64,000 nt of DNA, taken from positions 3,868,001-3,932,000 of the forward strand of contig NZ_CP031153.1 in the NCBI RefSeq assembly GCF_003352465.1. Reading direction: 5' to 3'. The translations under genes and the position numbers were made by a program. Below are positions 19,057-26,986 of the stretch, in pieces. The notes under the pieces are model-generated. The model did not search any database. It was not told where the DNA came from and worked only from the letters and a program-made list of their open reading frames with translations. The stretch comes from Kordia sp. SMS9. GTDB lineage: Bacteria; Bacteroidota; Bacteroidia; Flavobacteriales; Flavobacteriaceae. Every line of letters begins with the position of its first letter. The stretch's first letter is position 1.

Positions 19057-19375
19057 TCATTTATAACTTTTCTTTACTCCTTTATACCAAAAGAAAATTC
19101 CAAAAACACAAGTCACGACGGCACACATAATTCCGTTTTCACCAAGCCAGTGTTCCGTTCTCTCACTGTTAATTGTAAATTTAGGTAGTATTTTTTGAAT
19201 ATACACATTGCTTACTGCGTGAAATATAACAGCTGGCCATACACTTTTAGATTTAAAAGTGTAGTAAGTCATAATAAATGACATTGACAAATAACAAGAT
19301 AAAATGTTGTCAATTCTAAGACCACATTTTCGCCATAATTTACAATTAAAGTCCAATGCCAAGAAGCCGTTTTTT
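19057..19375 (-). pseudogene. C-terminal fragment of a CPBP intramembrane metalloprotease
   Basis: Only the last third of a CPBP (CAAX protease-like) protein remains: a helix LSCYLSMSFIMTYYTFKSKS, then VWPAVIFHAVSNVYIQKIL, which is the final conserved W-x-x-x-x-x-HAxxN motif. The EExxxR and FxxxH motifs are missing. There is no ATG (the best start is TTG at 19362), and the reading frame runs straight into the type A boundary core at 19376-19415. This looks like a gene cut at a recombination boundary. Confidence 0.6.
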
Positions 19376-19415
19376 ATAAAATTATTGACTTGTGCAACGG
19401 TTACTGTTGTTGGCA
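19376..19415 (-). repeat. Boundary repeat, type A core, diverged
   Basis: Plus-strand text TTGTGCAACGGTTACTGTTG followed by GTTGGCA (19409-19415) matches the type A core with a few changes. GTTGGCAGTA (19409-19418) partly complements TACTGGAAC at 20325-20333, at the other end of the DUF5694 gene. Confidence 0.6.
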
Positions 19416-19425
19416 GTAGTATTTA

Positions 19426-20307
19426 TTATTTCAACCATTCAGATGTTTGTTCTACTTTAAAATAGGGATTTGCATCAAAGAAACTTTTAATAATTGGTAT
19501 ATGGTCAGCTCCCATTAAAAGTAAGATTGATTTATCATTTTCATATTCAACTTGATTTATCATTTTAGAGTATATCATAATATTTCTATTGTACCAGTCA
19601 GCTGTGAGTTCAGCACCAATTAGAGTGAAATCATCATCATAATTGTAATAATCGTTACTGCCTATTTGAGGATAATTTGTAAGATAAGATGCATGAGAAG
19701 TTGTCATCACCTCTGGACTATTTATCCATTGAATATATTCGAGAAGAGTAACGCTATTCATAATGGAGTCTTCATCAACTGTATCATCATATCTCATTAC
19801 AGTTCCCAATCTTTTAGCTTCTAATATGTCAGTTTGATTGTTTTTAGTAGCATAGTCTATTGTGGCTCTGTTGAAACGACCATATTGCCCTGGGTGATCG
19901 CACTGAAAAACTTTTTTATGACCTAATTTTTTTGCTGCCCTAAAACCAACTTGATAAATTTCATTTCTTGCTTTTAATGGACGAGACATCTTAATATAAA
20001 TATTGTAGAGAGAATCTATTTTATTTTGGAATTCATATTCGGGTTGTCTTTCAACAAATATTTTATCGGGTTTTTGATTTGCAATAATTTCGCATAAATC
20101 CTCAATACTTTTTTGATGCTTTGTATCCAGAACATTGTAAGTTGAGTCAGTTTGTGCAAAATGAAAAGTGCCTAGCAAATAGACTTTGATCTTTTCTGTT
20201 CCCTCTGTTTCCAATTTATCATTTTTCTGTTTTGATTCTTGACCACAACTAGTAATTAAAACACTCAATACTGCTATTGATATAAATATTTGTGTGAATT
20301 CTTTCAT
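19426..20307 (-). CDS. DUF5694 family lipoprotein
   Basis: A 293-residue protein with a lipoprotein signal (SIAVLSVLITSCGQESKQ). After it comes KVYLLGTFHFAQ, the opening motif of DUF5694 and TraB/GumN-like proteins, then KPDKIFVERQPEYE and near the end LLLMGADHIPIIKSFF. The conserved H and E residues resemble the metal-binding positions proposed for TraB-type proteins; activity is unproven. It seems to be a single-gene cassette, framed by GTTGGCAGTA at 19409 and TACTGGAAC at 20325. Confidence 0.75.
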   Translation of the reverse strand: MKEFTQIFISIAVLSVLITSCGQESKQKNDKLETEGTEKIKVYLLGTFHFAQTDSTYNVLDTKHQKSIEDLCEIIANQKPDKIFVERQPEYEFQNKIDSLYNIYIKMSRPLKARNEIYQVGFRAAKKLGHKKVFQCDHPGQYGRFNRATIDYATKNNQTDILEAKRLGTVMRYDDTVDEDSIMNSVTLLEYIQWINSPEVMTTSHASYLTNYPQIGSNDYYNYDDDFTLIGAELTADWYNRNIMIYSKMINQVEYENDKSILLLMGADHIPIIKSFFDANPYFKVEQTSEWLK

Positions 20308-20324
20308 TTTCGTCTTTGTTTTAT

Positions 20325-20547
20325 TACTGGAACGTCTCGTATAAGAAACATAGGGAAGATAATACGCGATACGTTTCGGTTGGTACTAAGCCAAATATAA
20401 TTATTTTGCTTATATCTTTTTTCGTGTAAGCGGTTTTAATTTTAGAACTCTATAACGAGAGTCAAAAGATAGACACTCTTAAAAGTGCTAAGAATGCCTT
20501 GTTTTTTTGAAATTATAGGATTGCGCAACGATTACCATTGTTAGCAG
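20325..20547 (-). repeat. Boundary repeat between two cassettes, type A with internal hairpin
   Basis: This 223-bp stretch holds TACTGGAACGT at its left, a hairpin-like GACACTCTTAAAAGTGCTAA near 20472, and the type A core with GTTAGCAG at 20540-20547. The hairpin block with the following TTGTTTTTTT is shared with 27870-27908 (GACACTCTTAG, AAGTG, CTAAGAGTGTC), so the two intergenic regions are related. It is longer than known attC sites. Confidence 0.6.
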
Positions 20548-20554
20548 CTGTATT

Positions 20555-21418
20555 TTAAAATTTTGATACTAGTTCTTTATAATTTTCGATAATTTCAGAT
20601 TCCACCAATTGGATTTTTTTATCATTTCTTGCTATTCTAAATTCACCTTCAATCCAATCTGATAGTTTTTTTTGACCGATGGGAATCATAGTTCCCATAT
20701 GACAAATTTCTAACGGTCTATTTACAAAAATTTGTTTAAGACTCTTTAAATAAGAATCCGCTGTTTTCGTAAAATAGTTTTTTATTGAAACTGAATCCAA
20801 TAAGGCTATTTCAGCATCACCTGACCTTAAAAAAGATAATATCTTAGAAATATTGTCAGTATTTATTATTGTAATTCTTGAATTGCGAATATCCAGTGTA
20901 TCTATTAATTCGTGTCCAATTTCTCCTTTTGAAACAACAATTTTGTAATTGCTATTCAGTAAGTCAGTTAGAGAATTTACGTCCTTTATTGATTTCTTCG
21001 TAACTCCTCCGACTGTAATCGAATGCAAAAAACAAGTAAAGTCAGTTTTTTTTGCTCTCTTGGCAGTTTGGAAAATGGAAATAACAATATCGACTTTATC
21101 GTTTTCAATCATTCCAATACAATCTCCAATATTAATTTGAGTCCATTCTATTTTAAGATTGAATTTTTCAGATACTTTTTTCAGAATCAATGGATAAAGA
21201 CCTTTAGGCTTTTTAGAGTTGTCAGAATTAAATTCAATGAAAGGCGGATAATCGAACCATCCAATTCTTAAAACTTTTGTCTTTAATACTCTTGCAAGGA
21301 CATCGGTAGGTATTTTTTCAAGTTTCTTTTTCCTTTTGAAACGATGGTCAATTTGAAACCAAGCAAAAATTAGACCTATGAAGGTCAGAATAACTGATAT
21401 AATTCCTGTTGGGTCCAT
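20555..21418 (-). CDS. Membrane-anchored solute-binding (SBP_bac_3-like) protein
   Basis: A 287-residue protein. A membrane segment (IISVILTFIGLIFAWFQI, residues 5-22) and a basic linker precede a periplasmic-binding-protein-like domain. LRIGWFDYPPFIEF near residue 50 is the usual opening, GLYPLILKKVSEKFNLKIEW continues it, and DIVISIFQTAKRAKKTDF is the hinge-region motif. No transporter genes accompany it, so it may be a sensor rather than an uptake protein. It is framed by a perfect 8-bp inverted repeat, GTTAGCAG (20540) and CTGCTAAC (21433), the clearest single-gene cassette here. Confidence 0.75.
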   Translation of the reverse strand: MDPTGIISVILTFIGLIFAWFQIDHRFKRKKKLEKIPTDVLARVLKTKVLRIGWFDYPPFIEFNSDNSKKPKGLYPLILKKVSEKFNLKIEWTQINIGDCIGMIENDKVDIVISIFQTAKRAKKTDFTCFLHSITVGGVTKKSIKDVNSLTDLLNSNYKIVVSKGEIGHELIDTLDIRNSRITIINTDNISKILSFLRSGDAEIALLDSVSIKNYFTKTADSYLKSLKQIFVNRPLEICHMGTMIPIGQKKLSDWIEGEFRIARNDKKIQLVESEIIENYKELVSKF

Positions 21419-21432
21419 CTTGGTTTATATTA

Positions 21433-21560
21433 CTGCTAACGTACGTATAACAGGAATTCCTGTTACCATACCAATTTCAAAGAATAACAAAAACTAATTT
21501 TATATCAATATCCTGTTATTCCCTATAAATGTAAAACAATGATTACAAATACACAACAGA
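21433..21560 (-). repeat. Boundary repeat, type A right flank
   Basis: CTGCTAACGTACGTATAACA followed by GGAATTCCTG and, near 21524, TAAATGTAAAACAA. The same order (GCCCAACGTACGTATACAAG, GGAATTGC, TAAATGTAAAACAA) occurs at 29983-30090, at the other end of the restriction-modification cassette. Confidence 0.7.
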
Positions 21561-21809
21561 GCAGATCTTAAACCAAAAAGAAACACGAAATTTGTAACTA
21601 CTTAGATTCCTGCCTGTATCGGAAACCGAAGATTCTACGAAATCAATGACAAATGCTATACAATGGTAATGCTCGCCGTCTTTTATTTTGAACGTAGGAA
21701 TTATTGAAGAAACAGAAAGTTCTTATTACGTATCACAAAAACGGAAAAAAGGGAACGAACTCATTTTATGTTACCTGCTGGATATGCTCTCTTTTCTTTT
21801 AAATACTGA
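21561..21809. other. Intergenic remnant, possibly a decayed plus-strand gene
   Basis: Two short plus-strand frames abut: one reads RRFYEINDKCYTMVM and stops near 21713; the other, shifted, continues GIIEETESSYYVSQKRK to a stop near 21808. They could be one frameshifted gene fragment, but I recognise no family. It may be chance. Confidence 0.25.
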
Positions 21810-22523
21810 CTAACTTTTGTTGGCGTACTTTCGTAATTCATTAAACTTTCTGTTCATGGCATTCTTCACAAATGTATTCTTTACCCAACGTTTGATTGGA
21901 TTTAGAAAATTTTCAGCTTTTGCTAAATATTCATCCGCATTGCTAAAGATCCCTGCATCCACTTCCAAAGCTCCATCTTGCATTAAAATATCTGTTTCTC
22001 CATCCCATTCTTTTTGAAATTTATCTTTAGAAAGTCCGCAACCTATGGATTCATCTTGATTTTCATCTAACATTTTACATTGAATGCCTTCATAAAGTTT
22101 TAAGTCAACTACATTTTCGATAGCCGTCCATGTATCATTAATAAAAACTTCTGCCCAACAATGTCCAGGTATTAATTTTGGGGTAAATAGATAAGCCCAT
22201 TTAGGAATGGTATTGATGAAAAGTTTTTTGGAAACACTTCCACAATGGTATCTTGCGGGTATGTTGACAGCTCTAAGCAGCGCAATAGTTAATGTTGTTT
22301 TTGTATTGCATTGTCCAGCTTGATGCTTTAATACATCTGAAGCTTTTTGAAGGTTATGTGTAAACGTGTATGGTATTTCATCACGGACATAGTGATAAAT
22401 TTTTTTTATCATATCATTTTTAGACGTACATCCTTTAATTAGTTCCAACGCTTTTTCTTTTACGATTGGAGTATTAAAATCGACTAGATTAGTTGGTTCT
22501 ACATATTCTTTTGCTGTGTTCAT
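21810..22523 (-). CDS. Transglutaminase-like cysteine protease-fold protein
   Basis: A 237-residue protein with a transglutaminase-like core: VRDEIPYTFT, then GQCNTKTTLTIALLRAVNIP holding the candidate catalytic Cys (near residue 77), then GHCWAEVFINDTW with the candidate His. The Asp would follow in the AIENVVDLK region. Such proteins are usually peptidases or cross-linkers, not true transglutaminases. A TTG at 22541 could add six residues, but ATG 22523 (MNTAKEYVEP) is preferred. There is no signal peptide. An insertion-sequence relic lies about 50 bp upstream. Confidence 0.75.
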   Translation of the reverse strand: MNTAKEYVEPTNLVDFNTPIVKEKALELIKGCTSKNDMIKKIYHYVRDEIPYTFTHNLQKASDVLKHQAGQCNTKTTLTIALLRAVNIPARYHCGSVSKKLFINTIPKWAYLFTPKLIPGHCWAEVFINDTWTAIENVVDLKLYEGIQCKMLDENQDESIGCGLSKDKFQKEWDGETDILMQDGALEVDAGIFSNADEYLAKAENFLNPIKRWVKNTFVKNAMNRKFNELRKYANKS

Positions 22524-22574
22524 CGGATCATATTTAAACAACTGGATTATTTTTTTCTTGCTTGCAGCTACCCG

Positions 22575-22745
22575 CAGTTTGTCTCAAAACTACCTGTGAA
22601 TATTCTAAGTTACGTTAAATTTAAAAATTATCCAGCTATTTTAAATACTTCTTATCTTTCATGGAATCGTGTTTTAATATGCCAATACTACTCTTTTGAG
22701 GCTTGTATTGGCTATTGAGTCTTATGAAATAATCAATATCCAAAA
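22575..22745 (-). mobile_element. Relic of an IS1182-family element (one end only)
   Basis: CAGTTTGTCTCAAAAC (22575-22590) matches the complete element's end CAGTCTGTCTCAAAAC (25201-25216) at 15 of 16 bases. The next 130 bp align with the element's transposase end, including CAGCTATTTTAAATACTTCT. Reverse translation gives RLNSQYKPQKSSIGILK, against RLNRLHEPKKSNIGVLK in the intact transposase. Similarity fades near 22745 and the rest of the element is gone. Confidence 0.85.
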
Positions 22746-22790
22746 ATGAAATGGAAGTTTCCCTAAATGGCTTACGATGAGTATGTTTTC

Positions 22791-22830
22791 TTAAAATTAT
22801 AGGGTTGTGCAACGGTTACCATTGTTAGCA
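22791..22830 (-). repeat. Boundary repeat, type A core
   Basis: Plus-strand TTAAAATTATAGGGTTGTGC, then AACGGTTACCATT and GTTAGCA (22824-22830). It is nearly identical to 17191-17229. No complementary partner box is obvious on the far side of the next gene. Confidence 0.7.
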
Positions 22831-23174
22831 ATAGTTTTATTCAGTTCTTAGTTTACTAGTTCTTCAAGGGATTGTATCTCACTTTCAAAGTCAGATTAAG
22901 CAATTCATTGAAGTATATTTCCAGATAAAACTAATTTGAAAAGCACATTTTAAAATTCCATTGGTATTCGTAGAATTTTGATAGAATCTAAAATGTTTAT
23001 GAAAAAAGAACTGCATTCTCTACATAAAAATAGCCGTCTGCTAAGTTACAGACGGCTATTAACTTTATTGTTATTGAAAATAATGATTACGACCAATATA
23101 CTTCCTTACTTCGAGAGTATGCAAAAAACATACAATCTATATATGAAAGCCGATAGTTATGTACGTTTGGATGC
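22831..23174. other. Intergenic region holding a terminator
   Basis: Besides the hairpin at 23029-23060 I see only a short minus-strand open stretch near 22860-22920 (EIYFNELLNLTLKVRYNPLK) without a start, which may be the tail of a lost gene. A 70-codon plus-strand frame here overlaps the terminator and has no protein character. Confidence 0.4.
23029..23060 (-). terminator. Intrinsic terminator
   Basis: AATAGCCGTCTG and CAGACGGCTATT form a 12-bp perfect stem with an 8-base loop. On the minus strand it is followed by TTTTTATG, so it should end transcription of the duplicated-domain gene 23175-24173, about 115 bp after its stop. Confidence 0.85.
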
Positions 23175-24173
23175 TTATATTTCTAGCTGAAACCAAAAAT
23201 CTGAACCTCTTTTAGCATTCTTTTCATAGAATGCATCACCACCTTTGTAAGGATTTTGTGCATTACCCAAAATTAATATAAGCGCATTGTCTTTTACCAT
23301 TTTCAATTCAAAGTAAAAAGTGTAAGTCTGCCCTTTTTTACAATGAAGCGCTTTATCTAAAGTAAATGTTACCACTTTTTCAGTGATACCATTTTTTGCA
23401 TCCTCATCTGTAAATGCATCCATTTTGATAGCTTGCTTATGTAGTTCCGTTTTACCAACACCTGAACCTTCATAAATCCAAAGTGTACCTTCACGATCAT
23501 TGGAAGTTCCGGGCGAGTTTCTTCTTTTAATACTGATACTTTTAACGAGTTCATTAGAACAAAGTGTAAAGCTTTGCCCCATATTTCTTAAAGTAGGATT
23601 TTGAGTGTTGGTTTTACTTAAATTTTCGGAACCACAGTTAATACCGAGCTGAAACCAAAAATCAGAACCTCTTTTAGCATTTTTTTCATAGAATGCATCA
23701 CCACCTTTGTAAGGATCTTGTGCATTACCCAAAATTAATATAAGCGCATTGTCTTTCACCATTTTCAATTCAAAGTAAAAAGTGTAAGTCTGCCCCTTTT
23801 TACAATAAAGCGCTTTATCTAAAGTAAATGTTACCATTTTTTCAGTGATACCATTTTTTGCATCCTCATCTGTAAATGCATCCATTTTGATAGCTTGCTT
23901 GTGTAGTTCCGTTTTACCAACACCTGAACCTTCATAAATCCAAAGTGTACCTTCACGATCATTGGAAGTTCCGGGCGAGTTTCTTCTTTTAATACTGATA
24001 CTTTTAACGAGTTCATTAGAACAAAGTGTAAAGCTTTGCCCCATATTTCTTAAAGTAGGATTTTGAGTGTTGGTTTTACTTAAATTTTCAGAACCACAGT
24101 TTTGTGCATTGACACTTATTGCACTTAAAAAAATAAAAATAATTGAAAGTGATTGTTTGAATCTTTTGTTCAT
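23175..24173 (-). CDS. Exported protein made of two near-identical 154-residue domains
   Basis: A 332-residue protein with a signal peptide (MNKRFKQSLSIIFIFLSAIS, cleaved after VNAQ24). Residues 25-178 and 179-332 are nearly the same: each begins NCGSENLSKTNTQNPTLRN and ends GSDFWFQL. The DNA copies, 23640-24101 and 23178-23639, have a 462-bp period and differ at only a few bases, so the duplication is recent. The domain is beta-rich with two Cys residues at C-x(25-30)-C spacing (NCGS...FTLCSN) and later C-K-K-G-Q-T-Y-T-F-Y-F. It may be a jelly-roll or carbohydrate-binding type, but I recognise no family. Confidence 0.8.
   Translation of the reverse strand: MNKRFKQSLSIIFIFLSAISVNAQNCGSENLSKTNTQNPTLRNMGQSFTLCSNELVKSISIKRRNSPGTSNDREGTLWIYEGSGVGKTELHKQAIKMDAFTDEDAKNGITEKMVTFTLDKALYCKKGQTYTFYFELKMVKDNALILILGNAQDPYKGGDAFYEKNAKRGSDFWFQLGINCGSENLSKTNTQNPTLRNMGQSFTLCSNELVKSISIKRRNSPGTSNDREGTLWIYEGSGVGKTELHKQAIKMDAFTDEDAKNGITEKVVTFTLDKALHCKKGQTYTFYFELKMVKDNALILILGNAQNPYKGGDAFYEKNAKRGSDFWFQLEI
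23178..24101 (-). repeat. Tandem 462-bp duplication within a gene
   Basis: Two in-frame copies (23178-23639 and 23640-24101). By eye they differ at only a handful of sites, for example AAGGATTTTGTGC against AAGGATCTTGTGC. Copy number could change easily by slipped pairing or recombination. Confidence 0.9.
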
Positions 24174-24455
24174 TGTACTCTATTTAGATGTTATTACTAT
24201 TTATTTTCTTTTTTGAGTATAGTTACTCTATTTACTATAATGATGTTAGGTGAATATAGGAACAGATACTTTCCTATTTTTTTTGATAGTTGATATCAAA
24301 TTTTTCGAAAGAATTTTATCATTGTTTAGGGGTTTGTCATGATGAAGCACAACGGTTTGATGTACGCTTTGTAGCGTTGGATAAGCAGTAAAGGTAACAA
24401 ACACAAACTGAATTAACGTGATTTCTATGATATAATTATAATTCACGTTAATTAG
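24174..24455. other. Intergenic region with hairpin
   Basis: AATTAACGTGA (24411-24421) and TCACGTTAATT (24443-24453) can form an 11-bp stem just before the type B boundary. A 66-codon minus-strand frame here lacks protein features. Nothing else is seen. Confidence 0.45.
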
Positions 24456-24521
24456 AAAACCCGTAGGATGTTCTCAAATAGGCGATAAGCAAGGAATAAA
24501 GTCTACACGGTGTTGTAGTGC
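24456..24521 (-). repeat. Boundary repeat, type B (inner half)
   Basis: TAGGCGATAAGCAAGGAATA followed by AAGTCTACACGGTGTTGTAG is nearly identical to the right half of the complete type B element at 27649-27786. Its terminal box GTTGTAGTGC (24512-24521) is the exact reverse complement of GCACTACAAC at 25189-25198, across the next gene. Confidence 0.8.
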
Positions 24522-24534
24522 GTATTTTCTTTTT

Positions 24535-25179
24535 TTACCATACTCCAATCCAATTTTCAAGTTCCCTTTTGAATTCGTTAACCGCTAACCAAGTATTAAC
24601 AGATTCTGGACTTTTCTTGTCATAAGCTGATAAATATTGAATGTGGATTTGTTCTCCAACTCGGAGTTCAGGAATTTCTGTTTCAAATCCTTCTTTCAAC
24701 ATTTTCGTGATTGATTGATAGAAACCAACTTTGTTTTCTAGTCGCTCTGGAAACCCTTCATTTGATTTCGCTCGTGAATTCAATATTTCACCGTCTTCTG
24801 TTCCAATATGTAGAGTCCATTTGTCATCACTTGCTTCAATCGCATCTAAATGTTCTCCCATAGCTGTGTCGAAGACTACTTTATCTGGATAGTTGTTCAA
24901 GACACAACTCAATTTCAGTTTTTCGTTGAAATCATGAATTTTCTCTATTTTCCAAATCCACCCATTAGAATCTTTTACGGTCTCTCCATTATATAGCGGT
25001 TGGCTGATTTTGAATTCAATTAATTCAATTCTGTGTCCGCTTGTCCTGTAGGAGACTGAACTACCATTTTCATAATCCTTTGTATCAATTTTTTCAATAT
25101 CGGAGAAGTGGCCTATCAGTCCACAAACAACTTGTCCAATTGGAGTTTTAAAAGTTCTATTTATGATTGGATTGCTCAT
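24535..25179 (-). CDS. Hypothetical protein in a single-gene cassette
   Basis: A 214-residue soluble protein starting MSNPIINRTFKTPIGQVVCG, with no signal peptide. It is beta-rich in the first two thirds (IELIEFKISQPLYNGETVKD, WTLHIGTEDGEIL) with a helical end (EFKRELENWIGVW). I recognise no family. It is framed by a perfect 10-bp inverted repeat (GTTGTAGTGC at 24512 and GCACTACAAC at 25189), so it fits the pattern of a one-gene cassette. The intact insertion sequence begins 20 bp upstream, inside the boundary repeat. Confidence 0.65.
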   Translation of the reverse strand: MSNPIINRTFKTPIGQVVCGLIGHFSDIEKIDTKDYENGSSVSYRTSGHRIELIEFKISQPLYNGETVKDSNGWIWKIEKIHDFNEKLKLSCVLNNYPDKVVFDTAMGEHLDAIEASDDKWTLHIGTEDGEILNSRAKSNEGFPERLENKVGFYQSITKMLKEGFETEIPELRVGEQIHIQYLSAYDKKSPESVNTWLAVNEFKRELENWIGVW

Positions 25180-25200
25180 TTTTTTAATGCACTACAACGT

Positions 25201-26847
25201 CAGTCTGTCTCAAAACTACCTATTAAGATTCTAATTTACACTAAATTTTAAAATTACGCAGCTATTTTAAATACTTCTTGTCTTTTATAGAATAATGATT
25301 TTAACACGCCAATATTGCTCTTTTTGGGCTCATGTAAGCGGTTGAGCCTTCTAAAATGGCACAAACAGTGTTTTTTGCTACTCCTTGAAGCTTTACGGAT
25401 ATTGATAATTCTTTTCAGATTATAGGCTAAAGCAATCAATCCAAAATCAGCAGATGCCGATTCAATTGTTCGTTTCGTAATAATATAATCAAAACCCCAT
25501 TGTCTTTTAATGGTTCCAAAGGGATGTTCTACGATAGCTTGTCGCTTTTTGTATGTTGTTTCATTGGTTTTTACTCGTTTTGCATTGGCTTCAATTGCAT
25601 AGGCATACTGACTTCGCTGTACGATCTTTCCATTGACTTTAGCTGTTGTACATAAGTTCCTAACAGGGCAAGTTTTACATGCCTTGGTTTTATATTGTTT
25701 GAACTTATAGTTACGTGTCTTATACCAATTTTGGTTACTTGTTAGTTCTTGTTCTTTTGGGCATATATAACAATCTTTGTGCTTATCATATTTAAAATAT
25801 TCTACATTATATTTAGGATCAGGAGCTTGACTGGCTCTTCCTATATTTGGTATAGCTACTAAAGTTTTTATTCCTAATGTATGTGCAGTATCAAATTCAC
25901 TTCCTGTATGATATCCTTTATCGTAAAGAGCTGTAAACTGATGATGCCTTAAAATAGATTTAGCTCTTCTGAGCATCATTCCCATTGCTTTTTTATCGTT
26001 TTGATTGGTCACTTTATAATCAATAAGTATGTTATGTTTTTCGTCAACAGTAGTTTGTGCAGTATAGCAAACTTCTGTTATCATTCCTCTTACTATTTGA
26101 TGTCTGCTGTCTGGATCACTCGTAGATAACTGAGGATTTTCAGTAGTTGTATCAGCTTCTAATTCTTGCTTTATCTGCGTATACTTAACTTGATGTCGTT
26201 TATGATTTTCAATATTTTTCTGAATTTGAGCTTTACTATCATTATCAGCAGTAGCCAATTCTGCATTGTATTGTGATAGTTTTTTATCAATATATGCTAA
26301 ATGCCGTTCAATCTTTTTCTTATTGTAATTATTCTTCTTGCTATTCTGCGCTCTTAATTTGGTAGAATCACCCGCGATAAGAACTCCACCAATCAAGTTA
26401 AAGTTCTTTGCAATGGTTACACTTTGCCTGAAAACTCGTTTGATAGCTTTTGGATTTTCTTTTCTAAAACGCGCTATCGTATTATGATCTGGTTTAAGAT
26501 TTTTCAAAAGCCACATCACTTCAATATTTCGGGAGCATTCTTTTTCCAAAACTCTGGAGGATCGAGTGCGATTCATATACCCATAGATATATAACTTTAG
26601 TAAATCAGCAGGGTTGTAAGGTGGTCTTCCTTGAGAAGCTATGGCATCAAAACCTAATTCTTGCAAATTAAGTGTGTTGACAAATTCGTCTATAAATCGT
26701 ACTGAATTATCTTGAGGTATCATATCGTCAAGACAAGTAGTATATAATGTAAGTTGTGTCCTAGAATCTCCTTTTAAATATTCCATACTTAAATATCGGA
26801 ATATTTAAGATAAATAGAAAATTATGTGTGGGTTTTGAGACAGTCTG
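25201..26847 (-). mobile_element. Complete IS1182-family insertion sequence
   Basis: A 1647-bp element with 16-bp ends CAGTCTGTCTCAAAAC (25201) and GTTTTGAGACAGTCTG (26832-26847), which are inverted copies with one mismatch. It is flanked by ACGT on both sides (25197-25200 and 26848-26851), a likely 4-bp target duplication. It carries one intact transposase gene. It interrupts a type B boundary repeat: removing it rejoins GCACTACAACGT with GTTAGTGTATG, parallel to GCACCACAACGTGTCTGTG at 27649. Confidence 0.92.
25254..26786 (-). CDS. IS1182 family transposase
   Basis: A 510-residue DDE transposase. It starts MEYLKGDSRTQLTLYTTCLD, with the IS1182/DUF772 N-terminal region (SQGRPPYNPADLLKLYIYGY) and then the catalytic domain: first Asp in LIAGDSTKLRAQ (D140), second in ALYDKGYHTG (near 287) and the Glu in IVEHPFGTIKRQWG (near 415). 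A cysteine pair, CPVRNLC, lies in the insertion domain. The frame is uninterrupted and both ends are present, so the element may be active. Confidence 0.95.
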   Translation of the reverse strand: MEYLKGDSRTQLTLYTTCLDDMIPQDNSVRFIDEFVNTLNLQELGFDAIASQGRPPYNPADLLKLYIYGYMNRTRSSRVLEKECSRNIEVMWLLKNLKPDHNTIARFRKENPKAIKRVFRQSVTIAKNFNLIGGVLIAGDSTKLRAQNSKKNNYNKKKIERHLAYIDKKLSQYNAELATADNDSKAQIQKNIENHKRHQVKYTQIKQELEADTTTENPQLSTSDPDSRHQIVRGMITEVCYTAQTTVDEKHNILIDYKVTNQNDKKAMGMMLRRAKSILRHHQFTALYDKGYHTGSEFDTAHTLGIKTLVAIPNIGRASQAPDPKYNVEYFKYDKHKDCYICPKEQELTSNQNWYKTRNYKFKQYKTKACKTCPVRNLCTTAKVNGKIVQRSQYAYAIEANAKRVKTNETTYKKRQAIVEHPFGTIKRQWGFDYIITKRTIESASADFGLIALAYNLKRIINIRKASRSSKKHCLCHFRRLNRLHEPKKSNIGVLKSLFYKRQEVFKIAA

Positions 26848-26980
26848 ACGTGTTAGTGTATGATTTCGTTACGTGTTTGAGCAACTAATTTAGTAAACAA
26901 AACGAACACGAGAAAATTCCGAAGAAATTTTCCAAATAAGCAACGACCAAAGCAATTAATTATACGCGAGGTAGTGATAC
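26848..26980 (-). repeat. Boundary repeat, type B, split by the insertion sequence
   Basis: Together with 25189-25200 this rebuilds a type B element: GCACTACAACGT, then GTTAGTGTATG, AATTTAGTAAACAAAACGAA, GAAAATTCCGAAGAAATTTT and an end at GAGGTAGTGATAC. It has the same order of blocks as 27649-27786 but is more diverged. The inner GAAAATTCCGAAGAAATTTTC is a small hairpin. Confidence 0.65.
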
Positions 26981-26986
26981 CTATTT

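Noticed and set aside
22978..23190. A 70-residue plus-strand frame
   Set aside because: It covers the terminator hairpin and overlaps the end of the real gene on the other strand; composition is not protein-like.
24246..24446. A 66-residue minus-strand frame
   Set aside because: No start context, no family resemblance, and it runs into an intergenic hairpin.
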